64,000 nt of DNA from assembly GCF_008806975.1 (NCBI RefSeq), contig NZ_CP031728.1, forward strand, positions 248,001 through 312,000, read 5' to 3'. The notes under the pieces were generated by a model that was given only the letters and a program-made list of their open reading frames with translations, did not search any database and was not told where the DNA came from. Positions 54,520 to 63,909 of the stretch are shown piece after piece. Positions within the stretch are counted from its first letter, which is position 1; each line of letters starts with the position of its first letter. The DNA is from Cellvibrio sp. KY-GH-1 (GTDB lineage Bacteria; Pseudomonadota; Gammaproteobacteria; Pseudomonadales; Cellvibrionaceae). Made by a program: the position numbers and the translations under genes.

Positions 54520-56106
54520 TTATTTCAATTGCTGTTGTAGTTCTACCAATTCCGGATTTTTTCTAATCTCATTCGCAACCATTTTTGCCATTGCTTCAGC
54601 GCCATTTTTTTGAAAATGGGTTCCATCCGGCACTTGCGTACTGCCTGCGGCATTATTGGCATAGAAGGGATTAATGACAGGGTCTACCACCAACCAGTAA
54701 TTGCGCCAGCCAGGTTCGCCTGCTTTATTGGCAAAACGCATGCTGGCCGCTTCCAAATCTATCAGTGGTAAATGGTGAAGTTTTGCGGTGTTTTTAATGG
54801 TGTCTGTGTAATCGCCGGTAAATAAATAGCCATTGGTTGCATTTTGGCGAGTTAAATGCGAGTGGACGACGGGTGTGGTTTGTTCACCGTTTGCGTTTTT
54901 AATGCGCGCTGTAGGGGTAAACATCACTGGATGCGCGCCGCGTTCACGTGCAATTTTTATGTATCTCTCCAATGAATGCTGAAAAGATAACTCTGGCTGG
55001 TTGTTGGGAAATTGCGGATTGCCTGCCGCATTATTGGGATACGTGCACAGGTTTTTTACATCGGCTGGGCCGCGTAGGGGTTTGCTGCTGTCGCAATTTT
55101 GGTCATTGTGGCCGTGGTTAATAAATACATAATCACCGGCCTGAATTAAATAATCCATTTGTGCATACCAGCGGCCATTGTAAAAGTCGCGCGAGCTGCG
55201 GCCTGCACGCGACCCAACAATCACCTGAATTCCGCTATCAGGTTTGAATTGTGCGGCGAGTGCCTGGCCCCAGCCCATGCGCGGGTAACGCAGTTGCTCA
55301 TACACTGCAGACGTTGAATCACCCACAATAAAAATACGTGTTTTGGCATTTTTTACGCGCAGGTATTCTGCGCGTGCACGTTCCAAATCAAAGGCTTCAT
55401 AAGCACCTGAAGGGGCTAGGCCTACAATGGGGCGAAAGCTAAAATCCGTTAGCGATGTATGGCCAGTTTCGCCGGTATTATTTTCATAATTGCGGTTGTG
55501 ATGTAACAGGGAAAAAATTTCTGTCACCGGATTGGCGTCCGTCATGGAAAAGGTGGCGGGATCAAATTCGCGGGCATTGGTAATTCCCGCGGACGTGAGT
55601 GCGGTAGAAAATCCTGCACGCATTGAGGTCAATGCGTGATTGTACACACTAGGATCTACTGCACCAACGGAAGCCGAATTAACCCATTGTTGCGGGCCAA
55701 TAAAGCCTTTGCTCACCGCAATGTCAGATACGATACGATCAGTGAGTGGGTTGATATTGGCAATCACGTTTTTATCGGTGGGCGGTTGGTTCACCAGTCC
55801 AGCCAAACAAATAGGGCGCAGGCGTGAATTTTTCGCGCAGTCTTCGGATTTTCCCTGAGCAACTGCGGAAACTAATATGGGGTAGCTAAGCCCGTGCACT
55901 TTAATGCTGTAAATACCCAGTGCATTGGTTTCGGTGATAAATACTTTGCCGCTGGCATCGCACAGAAAGACTTGGGCATTTGCAAGTGGAGTGCGCTCGT
56001 AAACAAGGCCACTTACCAACGTGGTGTTGTTAAAGGATTGGCAAGCACTCAGGCTTAAGGCGAGTGCTGCCGACGACAAGATCTGGTTGATTGTATTTTT
56101 TTTCAT
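54520..56106 (-). CDS. SGNH (CE12-like) carbohydrate esterase lipoprotein
   Basis: 528 residues from the ATG at 56106, with an AGGA site; a longer frame is less likely. It has an LSAC lipobox, a carboxypeptidase-regulatory-like module (VSGLVYERTPLANAQVFLCD), about 150 unassigned residues, then an SGNH hydrolase with GDST (Ser264), a Gly in SRAGRSSRDF, NHGHND and the C-terminal DGTHF pair. This resembles rhamnogalacturonan acetylesterases (CE12), which would remove acetyl groups from pectin. It is 20 bp downstream of the propeller lipoprotein gene, in one operon, and near a pectate lyase. Confidence 0.8.
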   Translation of the reverse strand: MKKNTINQILSSAALALSLSACQSFNNTTLVSGLVYERTPLANAQVFLCDASGKVFITETNALGIYSIKVHGLSYPILVSAVAQGKSEDCAKNSRLRPICLAGLVNQPPTDKNVIANINPLTDRIVSDIAVSKGFIGPQQWVNSASVGAVDPSVYNHALTSMRAGFSTALTSAGITNAREFDPATFSMTDANPVTEIFSLLHHNRNYENNTGETGHTSLTDFSFRPIVGLAPSGAYEAFDLERARAEYLRVKNAKTRIFIVGDSTSAVYEQLRYPRMGWGQALAAQFKPDSGIQVIVGSRAGRSSRDFYNGRWYAQMDYLIQAGDYVFINHGHNDQNCDSSKPLRGPADVKNLCTYPNNAAGNPQFPNNQPELSFQHSLERYIKIARERGAHPVMFTPTARIKNANGEQTTPVVHSHLTRQNATNGYLFTGDYTDTIKNTAKLHHLPLIDLEAASMRFANKAGEPGWRNYWLVVDPVINPFYANNAAGSTQVPDGTHFQKNGAEAMAKMVANEIRKNPELVELQQQLK

Positions 56107-56126
56107 AATAGTCCTACGCAGAATAA

Positions 56127-58298
56127 TCAATCATTCCGGGTTAATAAGGGGATTCGTATTAACCTTTCGCCAACGCCGATAAGCATTTTATTATTGTTGT
56201 CGATGTATAAATTTTTCAACGAACCCTGGGTGACTGGTGGCATTAATGCCCAGTTTTCGCCATCGTCGCGCGAGTAGATGATTTCCCCGGATTTTCCTGA
56301 TAGATAAATAATGCCCGTAGTTTCATCTTGTACGGGAGTGCGCAGGCTGGATTGTGTGGGTGATGCAATAACTTGCCAGGAGGTGTGTTGATCTTTGTTT
56401 AAGCGGGCGATAAAACCTGGCGCTCCACTGGCAATGATGCTGCCGCGCTGTGTTTCAAACAGGGATAGTATGGTTGCTTGTGTGTTGCCTACCTGCCCAT
56501 CGTTATCCCGTAATGCTAGAGCTTCATCCTGCCATGTTTTTCCCCCATCCGTGGATTGAATTAACACGCCTTTATCGCCCGCCGCCCAAAGGCCGTGTTC
56601 GGTGGAAAAAACAGTTTGCAGTGATTGCACAATACGCGTGGATACTGCTGTCCAGTCCTTTCCATTCTGCGACAGTTGAATACTTCCTTGTTGCCCAACG
56701 GCAACAAATTGCTGATGGTGCTGGTCAAAAATTACATTGAACAATTGCTTGCTGTTATCGATGCTGGCGGGGTGCCAATTATCACCGCCGTCTGTGGAGT
56801 AGTGGGTGATTCCCGGGCCTGCAATCGCAACAAGGGTGCCGTTATTATTGCCCGCCAGGCGATGAAAATAACCTTGATTGGCATCGCTTAGTGCCAAACG
56901 TACTTGCCATTCCTTGGTGTTTTGTTTTTTCACCAGAATTGTTCCTGGCGGGCCAGCGGTAATTTGGTTGCCGGATTTTCTATCTGCCAGGAACGATAAA
57001 AAATAATCACTGTTCTGTGCAGGAGTGTTAACCGGCTGCCAGGATTTACCCTGGGTCTCACTGGCTAGAATAGAACCTTTGGCCCCAACAATAATCCAGT
57101 TATCAGGCGTATCGAAAAAAAGTTGGTGTACAAATTCGCTCACCGGATAATTAATAACTTCCCATTCGCTGTGCATATTTTTGCGCTGCATTAACAGACC
57201 GTATTCGCCATAGGCGATAAACCCATTGTCCCCGTCCGCAATCACACCTTCGATATTGGTGTTAATGGGGGAGGTATTACTTACCCATGTGCGCCCGGCA
57301 TTATCGGAGCTTAATAGTTGGCCGTTATCGCCAACGGCGACTAAAATATTTCCGTCATTGCTTTGCGCAATATTGTTTAGGTATTTATTGTGCTGCGACA
57401 CGGGGGCCCAGAGGTCGCCACCGTCATCCGATAAAAAAATATCGCCATCACTGCTGAGGCTAAGTAATATTTTTTGTTGGGGATGAAAAAAAATTCGGCT
57501 CAAGTAGCTGGAGAAACCAGTGGTGATTAGTGCCCAGTTGTTGTCTTCACTTTTGTTATGGTCCTGGTTACCGCGAATCACATTTCCGTCGGCAGTGCTG
57601 ATAAATACCCGGCTATTGACTGCCACAATATCGGTTAGCGTAGCGGGTGAGACAGCAGGAGCAATTGCCCACGCGTGGCCGCTATCGCTAGAGCTTGCAA
57701 TCAGTCCGTTTTCGCCAATAGCAATTAACTGTGTGGATGTTTCAATAATTTTGCTGATGGTGGAAGCACTGTTCAAGGGTGCCTGTTGCCAGTTTTCGCC
57801 CGCCAAATCGCTATAAAGCAATAGGCCTTGTTCACCGCCGGCAACCCAGCGTTGGTGTCTGCTTTCAAAGGTTAGTGCGGTCAGATTTTTAGTGGTGGGT
57901 GAGTGGAGTTGCTGCCAATTCAGCCCGGAGTCCTCAGAGTGGGCAATTAAACCGTGGTCGCCAACAGCGATGAGTATGTTCCCTGTATCATCAGCAGCAA
58001 TCGCGGTAATTTTATCGTTAAAGCTAGGGGTAGTAGCGGCGCGCCACACATGATCCGCCGCATCCTTCATAATTATTTTGCCATCGCCTCCAGCAATAAA
58101 AGTTCTATCTTTTGTCGTTTTATGGGTAAAAAATCCTGGATTGAGTACCGTTAAATGTTGGATTCCAGCGGAGGATTTTTGAGGTGTTATAACCGGTGGT
58201 TCATTTTTTTGGCAGCTAATAATGCAGCTGAGCGCTAAAAGTAATACAACAGATATCCAATTATTTTTATTAACGTAATAGGCGCTAATTGTATTCAT
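56127..58298 (-). CDS. YCF48/BNR-type beta-propeller lipoprotein
   Basis: 723 residues with a lipobox at Cys29 (LSCIISC). The rest is a run of propeller repeats with Asp-box-like elements (SEDSGLNW, SDDGGDLW, SDNAGRTW, STDGGDNW, STDGGKTW, SRDDGENW), as in YCF48/HCF136-like proteins. No catalytic residues of sialidases are evident. It is co-transcribed with the CE12-like esterase downstream, so it may be a surface scaffold or binding protein for that enzyme, which is inference. Confidence 0.75.
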   Translation of the reverse strand: MNTISAYYVNKNNWISVVLLLALSCIISCQKNEPPVITPQKSSAGIQHLTVLNPGFFTHKTTKDRTFIAGGDGKIIMKDAADHVWRAATTPSFNDKITAIAADDTGNILIAVGDHGLIAHSEDSGLNWQQLHSPTTKNLTALTFESRHQRWVAGGEQGLLLYSDLAGENWQQAPLNSASTISKIIETSTQLIAIGENGLIASSSDSGHAWAIAPAVSPATLTDIVAVNSRVFISTADGNVIRGNQDHNKSEDNNWALITTGFSSYLSRIFFHPQQKILLSLSSDGDIFLSDDGGDLWAPVSQHNKYLNNIAQSNDGNILVAVGDNGQLLSSDNAGRTWVSNTSPINTNIEGVIADGDNGFIAYGEYGLLMQRKNMHSEWEVINYPVSEFVHQLFFDTPDNWIIVGAKGSILASETQGKSWQPVNTPAQNSDYFLSFLADRKSGNQITAGPPGTILVKKQNTKEWQVRLALSDANQGYFHRLAGNNNGTLVAIAGPGITHYSTDGGDNWHPASIDNSKQLFNVIFDQHHQQFVAVGQQGSIQLSQNGKDWTAVSTRIVQSLQTVFSTEHGLWAAGDKGVLIQSTDGGKTWQDEALALRDNDGQVGNTQATILSLFETQRGSIIASGAPGFIARLNKDQHTSWQVIASPTQSSLRTPVQDETTGIIYLSGKSGEIIYSRDDGENWALMPPVTQGSLKNLYIDNNNKMLIGVGERLIRIPLLTRND

Positions 58299-58661
58299 AA
58301 TTTGCTATTAATTGTCGCTGCATTTATTCAGGAAAAGGAAATCCTACCGCTACCGAAGCAACAGTAAAATGAATAGTTTGGGGTAATTGTGACGAACGCC
58401 AGTGCCGGGAAGTTTTATATATTTTGTGAGCAAGATAATACAAGCGGATAAATCATATGTACAGATAAAATTAAGCTGCTATAGTAAGTGCGCTAGGATT
58501 TTTGCGGGCATAAACAGCAGTTTGTGCTCTTCGCTTGTAAGTAATTTTGAGTATATAAGCAGTTACTGTTAAAACTGCTTACAGAAGTGCGATTTGCAAA
58601 ATCTGCTCCTCATCAGTTTTTCGCGAACTACTACTCGCGGCTCTATGAAGGAGTTTGTTCC
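58299..58661 (+). promoter_or_regulatory. Promoter region between the propeller lipoprotein and PL3
   Basis: No gene is seen. A 9-bp inverted repeat, TAAGCAGTT with AACTGCTTA (58556-58564 and 58573-58581), lies about 80 bp before the pectate lyase ATG and may be an operator or leader hairpin. A GTGCGCTAGG sequence near 58490 is a weak relative of the GCGC operators. Confidence 0.4.
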
Positions 58662-59711
58662 ATGTTTAATAAAATAATGATAACGGCGGCGTTAATTGGT
58701 GTTTCAGCCAGCGTGATGGCAGCCAACCGCCCGAGTGGCTACACAACCATTTGCAAAATTGGGGAAACTTGTACTGTTTCCAAGGCTACTAACGTTGCCT
58801 TTGGTGCGGACGACAAGTTTGTATACAAGGTGTTAAATGGTTCGTTCAGTTGTAGCGTAGCTACTTTTGGTTCTGATCCAAACCCTGCAAAATCTGTAAA
58901 AGAGTGTTCGATTCCCTCTAGCGGTACCGGAGTGTCATCGACCAGCTCAAGCAAAAGCAGTGTTGCAGCTACAAGTTCATCAAAATCGTCTGTTGCTTCC
59001 AGTTCCGGTTCAACAACGACTAGCGGTGAATGTAAAGCGGGTGCGGTTATTGAGAACAAAACCGTCGATTGTGGTGGCAAGACAATCGGTCTGACTTGCC
59101 CCGGCGACGCGGAAGGACAACCACCAGTTATTACCCTGAAAAATGCGACCATTAAAAATGTGCGCATTGCCGGTAGTGGCGGTGCAGACGGGATTCACTG
59201 TACGAGCGGTGCTTGTCGTGCAGAAAACGTAGTTTGGGAAGATATTTGTGAAGATGCGGCATCTCTGGTAAGTAGCGGAACCAAGTTCACTATTTCTGGA
59301 GGCTCTGCCTACAACAACACCAGTAATTCCCCAGGCTCCAAGCCTGATAAGATTTTCCAACACAACTCAAAAAACAGTACCTATGAAATTACCAATGGGT
59401 TTACTGCAAAAGGTGTGAATGGAAAATTGTGGCGGTCATGTGGAAATTGCTCCAGCAATGGCGGTCCACGTTACGTTGTGATTAACAATGTAACTATCGA
59501 TGGAACCATCGGCAGCATCGCAGGCGTTAACCGCAACTTCGGTGATAAAGCGACGATTCGCAACCTGAAGATCAAAGGTTACAAATCGGGTTCACCCAAA
59601 GTGTGTGAGGAATTCCAGGGCGTACAAAAAGGAAGTGAATCTTCCAAGTATGGCGAGTACTGGAACACCGCGTACTGTGATGTCAGCAAGTCTGATGTAA
59701 CGGCTTTCTGA
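58662..59711 (+). CDS. PL3 pectate lyase
   Basis: 349 residues from the ATG at 58662 with an AAGGAG site. It has a signal peptide, a short N-terminal cysteine-bearing domain (about 20-95), a Ser/Lys linker, then a PL3 parallel beta-helix (about 120-349). Diagnostic pieces are NATIKNVRIAGSGGADGIHC, VVWEDICEDAASL, KIFQHNSKNSTYEI, WRSCGNCSSNGGPR and VNRNFGDKATIRNLKI. PL3 enzymes cleave polygalacturonate by beta-elimination and need calcium. The basic residue typically used as catalyst is expected in the KLWRSCGNC area. Confidence 0.9.
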   Translation: MFNKIMITAALIGVSASVMAANRPSGYTTICKIGETCTVSKATNVAFGADDKFVYKVLNGSFSCSVATFGSDPNPAKSVKECSIPSSGTGVSSTSSSKSSVAATSSSKSSVASSSGSTTTSGECKAGAVIENKTVDCGGKTIGLTCPGDAEGQPPVITLKNATIKNVRIAGSGGADGIHCTSGACRAENVVWEDICEDAASLVSSGTKFTISGGSAYNNTSNSPGSKPDKIFQHNSKNSTYEITNGFTAKGVNGKLWRSCGNCSSNGGPRYVVINNVTIDGTIGSIAGVNRNFGDKATIRNLKIKGYKSGSPKVCEEFQGVQKGSESSKYGEYWNTAYCDVSKSDVTAF

Positions 59712-59759
59712 TTTTTAGAATAATTATGAATTTATAATCGGCTCGCAAAAATCAGTAGC

Positions 59760-59784
59760 CCCTCTCTGGAAACAGGGAGGGTTT
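59760..59784. terminator. Terminator between convergent genes
   Basis: CCCTCTCTG (59760-59768) and CAGGGAGGG (59773-59781), with one G-U pair, a GAAA loop and TTT. It can serve the PL3 gene and perhaps the opposing gene. Confidence 0.7.
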
Positions 59785-59795
59785 CAACTAATTGA

Positions 59796-60692
59796 TTATT
59801 GCGCTCCCCATCCCGCTTTCAAGCTTTCCCACATTTCATCAAATTGCTTTTGTTCGCGCTCGCGCAAGGCATCGTATTGATCCGGCGTTAAATTGGCGCG
59901 CGCGTTATTGAGGAAGTTATCCTTATAATCGTGCAGTGCCTCATGGGCTTTTTCAATTAAGAATGGTTTCTCTTCAGTAGAAGCATTTTGGATGCTGGAC
60001 CCACTTGCTTCCATGTAACGCATAAATTCCTGCTTTTGTTCCAATTTGCTGATTAGCAGCGCTTCACGTTTTTCTGTGGGGATAGGCGACGAGCCTTGGG
60101 CTTCATCAAAAAAGTTATTCATTTGATACTGCTCATAAGCAGAATCTTTTAACAGATCATAGGTTTTGCGATCTTCCGGTGAGCTGAGTAGTTGCGCAAT
60201 TTGCCGATCAATATCTCCCAGCCCTTGCTGCTGCCGGTTTACGGCTTCTTCAATTTCTTTTTGCGATGAATAATAACCAATGCTGCTCGCATTAAGGATT
60301 TGCTCGCGTTGTTCCAGCAGGCTTTGTAGTTCACTTTGGGCCAATCCGGATAAACCCAGGCGGGACATGAGCAGGCTATATTTTTTCTCCAGTGTGCGTT
60401 TCAGGTTTTCCTGCTGCATAATACTCAAGTTAGTTGTTTGTGCAGGCGTGCTGGCTGGTTGAGCAGAATTGCTGATGGTTGGGGCTTTATTGTTTTGCCC
60501 AAAGGCAATGAAGTCCTGCAGGCTATCAATTTTCTTTTGATAGCTAGCGCGCTCCTGTTGCAAGCGGGTATCGAAATCTGCCTGCTGTTTGGTCAGCTGC
60601 TGGCTAAGGGTTTGATTATCCAAATAGAGGACTGTGTAATGTCCGGCCAATACCAGTAGGGCGATGCTGAGTAGGATGCAGATAAGTTTCAT
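59796..60692 (-). CDS. Membrane-anchored coiled-coil protein of unknown function
   Basis: 298 residues. A single N-terminal hydrophobic segment (ICILLSIALLVLAGHYTVLYL) is followed by a coiled coil (about 26-65), a Pro/Ala/Ser/Thr-rich spacer, and a helical domain with many Gln/Glu/Lys. I do not recognise the family. The C-terminal LTPDQYDALREREQKQFDEM segment is like the repeats in CpxP/Spy-like periplasmic chaperones and lipase-chaperone tails, but this is only resemblance. Confidence 0.6.
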   Translation of the reverse strand: MKLICILLSIALLVLAGHYTVLYLDNQTLSQQLTKQQADFDTRLQQERASYQKKIDSLQDFIAFGQNNKAPTISNSAQPASTPAQTTNLSIMQQENLKRTLEKKYSLLMSRLGLSGLAQSELQSLLEQREQILNASSIGYYSSQKEIEEAVNRQQQGLGDIDRQIAQLLSSPEDRKTYDLLKDSAYEQYQMNNFFDEAQGSSPIPTEKREALLISKLEQKQEFMRYMEASGSSIQNASTEEKPFLIEKAHEALHDYKDNFLNNARANLTPDQYDALREREQKQFDEMWESLKAGWGAQ

Positions 60693-60934
60693 CTTTACCT
60701 TCGTGATTACGGAATAGTTATTGTGGTTGTAGGTAAATTTGACCGGAATTGCCTGAATGCTGTCGCTGTGTTTATAGGTATTAAATCTGGGGTTGGATTA
60801 GATTACATTTTACGCGGGCCTTCAAGCCTTTAATCGGTTGGTGTGATCTGGTGGAGGTTTGGCTGCAGTTATACTGGTAACGAACATTGATCGTGGCAAA
60901 TAAACATTGGCCGCGGATGGCGGCCTAGAGTCCT

Positions 60935-61543
60935 TTATTTTGTTGCGGAAATAATCCTTCGTCGCCATAGGATTAGCGCTAATCCCGCAATGGCGAGCAG
61001 CAGTGGTGAAGGCTCTGGGGTCGATGCATAAGTGAATTTGATGTTATCAATAGAGGCTCCAATGCGCATACCATAAAATCCTTGAATGGTGATGTACTTG
61101 ATTCCCTCTGTCGTCGTCAAGGAAATCAACTCATTGGGAATCACTGGGGTAGAAAGTTCCTCGACACCTTGCCAGCCTGAAGTGAGGAGTGAAAATAAAA
61201 ATCCGGATTCACCATAAATGTTGAGAAAAATGGCATCGCCATAATGGGATGTCAGATTCATGCTGACAAATACGGGAAGGGCGCCTACAAACTCCAGCGA
61301 AGCCCAGTTGCTGGTTAGCATCATATTTTCACCGCCAGCGCCAACTACCCAGGCATCGTTAATCAGCAAACCCTTATCGAGATACTCATCGCTCAGCGGG
61401 TTGTCGCACCAGCAGGGCCACCTCTCATCAAAGACTGGATTAAGGTCATCGAAATCAATGAACACCGCTTTGGCTGGAAGAGGTGTTATGGCAAGCAGCA
61501 TTAGCAAAGGGCAGGCAAACCGGGATTTAACGTGCGTAAACAT
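60935..61543 (-). CDS. PEP-CTERM sorting-domain protein
   Basis: 202 residues with a signal peptide (PLLMLLAITPLPAKA), a beta-rich body (FDDLNPVFDERWPCWCDNP to IDNIKFTYAS) and a C-terminal STPEPSPLLLAIAGLALILW followed by RRR. This is a classical PEP-CTERM tail, cut by exosortase. No exosortase gene lies in the window. The body resembles a carbohydrate-binding-like jelly-roll seen in other PEP-CTERM proteins. Function is unknown. Confidence 0.85.
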   Translation of the reverse strand: MFTHVKSRFACPLLMLLAITPLPAKAVFIDFDDLNPVFDERWPCWCDNPLSDEYLDKGLLINDAWVVGAGGENMMLTSNWASLEFVGALPVFVSMNLTSHYGDAIFLNIYGESGFLFSLLTSGWQGVEELSTPVIPNELISLTTTEGIKYITIQGFYGMRIGASIDNIKFTYASTPEPSPLLLAIAGLALILWRRRIISATK

Positions 61544-62076
61544 CGGGGGCTCCTTGTTAGGCGGGTAGATGTAACAAGCGGCGCCTGAGGGCGCTTCAAC
61601 CTATTGGTGACGGTTCAGCGGCTTAAGTGTCTGCTTATGCGGATAGGTTGCCTGCGGCGGCCATCACAGTCTGAATAAATTGACGCATCGTTCCTGAAAG
61701 CGAGTTTTGATCCCATCATCTCAAAGTTTTTTCTTTCAAAGCCTACTTTTGTGAGCCTACTGTTTTTTTTGTTTGGATATACAGTGTATTAAAATCCCCC
61801 CAAGACCCGTGCGCGTTTTCGCCCTTTACGCTGCGCAATATCCGCTTCCCATTCCTACAAAAGGCCACTATATTCAACACTTTAGATACCAAGGCGGGCA
61901 GGAAAACGCGCGCGCCTTGGAAGAATAATGCGCACGCGTGTTATACCCCCAATAAAATCTCCCACGTAGCCACCAAATTTGATCGCTTTCAATGGGTTAT
62001 ATAAAAGTGCTAAGAGATCGAGTTAGGAGAGATAACGCGCATGCGCGGTATACAAATGTTATAAAGGGGTGCCAGA
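61544..62076. other. Intergenic stretch with a possible attC-like site
   Basis: No convincing gene. A likely dyad is GCGCGTTTTCGCCC near 61811 with GGGC-AGGAAAACGCGC near 61900, followed by GCGCACGCGTGTTATAC with a GTTATAC core at 61940-61946. A second GCGCATGCGCGGTATAC lies just before the small membrane gene (62038-62054). A short frame at 61992-62180 is not supported. Confidence 0.4.
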
Positions 62077-62394
62077 TTGCCAGAGCGTCGGCAGATTTTT
62101 TTACTTGGTATTTTGATTGGCTTGATTTCAATGTTCATGCTCTGGGTAATACTTTTTACCACTGTAAGCGGACCAACTAAACTCGGTGTCTTCGGGTTAT
62201 GTGCGTTTATCGCATTTGGAATTCAAGTGTTTGCCTTAAGAAAACTGAAAAGACCACAGTTTTGGCAGCGCTATAACTTGGCTGCGTTTCATCAGGAAGT
62301 TCGTAATTATAAATGGTTCGGAATATTTTTATTCGGCGTTGCTTCGCCCTATATGTTATCTCTAATTATATATGTGTTTTTAAAAAATTTATAA
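62077..62394 (+). CDS. Small membrane protein (cassette gene)
   Basis: 105 residues from a TTG at 62077 with an AAGGGG site. Three hydrophobic segments are visible (about 7-30, 35-55 and 80-102). No family is recognised. Its stop codon lies within the left end of an attC site (62389), as is usual for integron cassette genes, which often encode small membrane proteins. Confidence 0.6.
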   Translation: MPERRQIFLLGILIGLISMFMLWVILFTTVSGPTKLGVFGLCAFIAFGIQVFALRKLKRPQFWQRYNLAAFHQEVRNYKWFGIFLFGVASPYMLSLIIYVFLKNL

Positions 62395-62484
62395 CAAAGC
62401 GTAGCAACACGCCACTGCGTGGCTGGACAGTTTGTAAGTCGCAGTTTTGTGGTTTTGCTGCGCAAAAGTAATCCACAAAACTAC
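62389..62484 (+). other. attC site, left part, interrupted by an IS1111-group element
   Basis: It starts with TTATAAC (inverse core) and AAAGCGTAGCAAC, then CAGTTTGTAAGT (62428-62439) and the inner arms GCAGTTTTGTGG (62441-62452) and CCACAAAACTAC (62473-62484). CAGTTTGTAAGT is the exact complement of ACTTACAAACTG at 63910-63921, beyond the IS, and GCGTAGCAAC pairs with GTTGTACGC at 63924-63932. Rejoined, the site is about 127 nt, the length of long Vibrio-type attC sites. Confidence 0.75.
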
Positions 62485-62501
62485 ATATATGGACTCCTCC
62501 C

Positions 62502-62799
62502 GTTTGCCAACACCCGTTTCTGATTTTTCAGGATAAGACTGCAACCATATATTCGGCTTATTAATGAGCATTTTCTTGCTCTAGCCATGATGGCGATTCG
62601 CTCGCACTGTGCCGAACAACTTATCGGCTTTGCTATTCAGCAGTGAGCCCTTGTGGTTTTAGGCGTTTCAGTGCGTCGGTTTTACCTGTTTCCATCAGCA
62701 ACGTTTGTTACGCAATCGTAAGATGGTGGTGCTTTTGCATCTTTGCTTTGTTGTTAACGCGAACTACTTTTTAACGGTTTGATTTGTTGGTTTGTATTT
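62502..62799 (-). ncRNA. Candidate bridge-RNA region of the IS1111-group element
   Basis: About 300 bases of non-coding DNA follow the transposase stop inside the element, whereas only about 70 bases precede its start. In IS1111-group elements the bridge RNA that selects target and donor is encoded on the transposase-downstream side. I have not folded it and cannot place its loops. Confidence 0.45.
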
Positions 62800-63819
62800 T
62801 TATGCGGCGGGTTGGTAACGTTCGCCGCGCGTCAGTATTGACCAGATGATGCGTGCGTTTTTATTGGCCATGGCGACAGTGGCAATATTTTTGTTGCGTC
62901 GAGCAATGAGTGCATTGATCCAGCGGCTTCGCTTGTCTGTTTTAGTATCGCTACACCGCATTGCTGAGCGGGCGCCGTGAATTAATAAGGTTCGCAAATA
63001 CTTGTCACCGTGTTTACTGATGCCTCCTAGCTTTTCTTTGCCGCCGCTGGAGTATTGCTTGGGTACCAAACCTATCCAGGCTGCCATATCGCGGCCGCAG
63101 GTAAATTGCTTGGCATCTCCGACTGCGGTGACGATGGCAGAAGCGCTAATCGGGCCGAGGCCCTCTATCTCCATGATGCGCTGAACTCGCTCATCCTGGC
63201 TGCAATGCTGATTGATTTTATGTACGTAGCCTTGAATTCGATTGTCGATTGCATCGAGCTCTTCATGCAAATCGAAGAGTATTTCGCGCATTTTTGCGGT
63301 TAATCCATTGTCGGCATCCTCCAGTGCCTGTAGTAAGCCGCGACGCGTGGCCGGCACACCGGAATGGGCGATAACGATCCCGTATTCGGCGAGTAATCCG
63401 CGCACTTCGTTGGCAAGTGCGGTGCGAGATTTGACGAGTCTATCCCGTATGCGATGAATAGCCTGCATGTCTTGTTGCTCTTCTGACTTGATTGCAACGA
63501 ATCGCATTGTTGGGCGCGATACTGCTTCACAAATCGCCTCGGCATCGCGCTTGTCATTTTTTTGGGATTTTACATACGCTTTGACATGTTGTGGGGCCAT
63601 TGCTTTAACGGTATGGCCGAGTTTGCTTAGCATACGGGCCCAATAGTGGGCTCCACCGCAGGCCTCTATGCCGATTAGCATAGGTGGCTTGTTGGCGAAG
63701 TACTCGAGCAGTTCGGCGCGTTTTAGTTGCTTGCGAACAGCAACTTTTTCGTGCTCGTTTACACCGTGTAATTGGAAAACATTCTTTGCCAAATCAATGC
63801 CCATTCGTGTAATGTTCAT
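62800..63819 (-). CDS. IS110-family (IS1111-group) DEDD transposase
   Basis: 339 residues from the ATG at 63819 (GGAG site). The N-terminal DEDD/RuvC-like domain starts MGIDLAKNVFQLHGVNEHEK and includes GIEACGGAHYWARML and KNDKRDAEAI. The C-terminal Tnp_20 part has IEGLGPISASAIVTAVGD, AAWIGLVPKQYSSGGKEKLG and GDKYLRTLLIHGARSA with the catalytic Ser. It appears intact. Confidence 0.95.
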   Translation of the reverse strand: MNITRMGIDLAKNVFQLHGVNEHEKVAVRKQLKRAELLEYFANKPPMLIGIEACGGAHYWARMLSKLGHTVKAMAPQHVKAYVKSQKNDKRDAEAICEAVSRPTMRFVAIKSEEQQDMQAIHRIRDRLVKSRTALANEVRGLLAEYGIVIAHSGVPATRRGLLQALEDADNGLTAKMREILFDLHEELDAIDNRIQGYVHKINQHCSQDERVQRIMEIEGLGPISASAIVTAVGDAKQFTCGRDMAAWIGLVPKQYSSGGKEKLGGISKHGDKYLRTLLIHGARSAMRCSDTKTDKRSRWINALIARRNKNIATVAMANKNARIIWSILTRGERYQPAA

Positions 63820-63909
63820 GGTGACTCCTCTCTCCTGGTTCGACTGTTGTTGACCAATTACAGTCTGGCACATTGATGCCGTTTAGGGAGGGAGGGGTCC
63901 ATGCCATTA

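Larger units (their letters stand above)
62485..63909 (-). mobile_element. IS110-family IS1111-group element inserted in an attC site
   Basis: About 1.4 kb. Subterminal inverted repeats of 12 bp lie at 62490-62501 (TGGACTCCTCCC) and 63890-63901 (GGGAGGGGTCCA), with one mismatch, as typical for IS1111-group elements. No target duplication is expected for this family. Insertion in attC sites is the known habit of the IS1111-attC subgroup. The transposase gene is intact. The exact ends are inferred from where the attC arms resume. Confidence 0.85.

Noticed and set aside
61992..62180. A 62-codon frame before the small membrane gene
   Set aside because: It overlaps the next gene and has no recognisable features; the better-supported gene starts at 62077.
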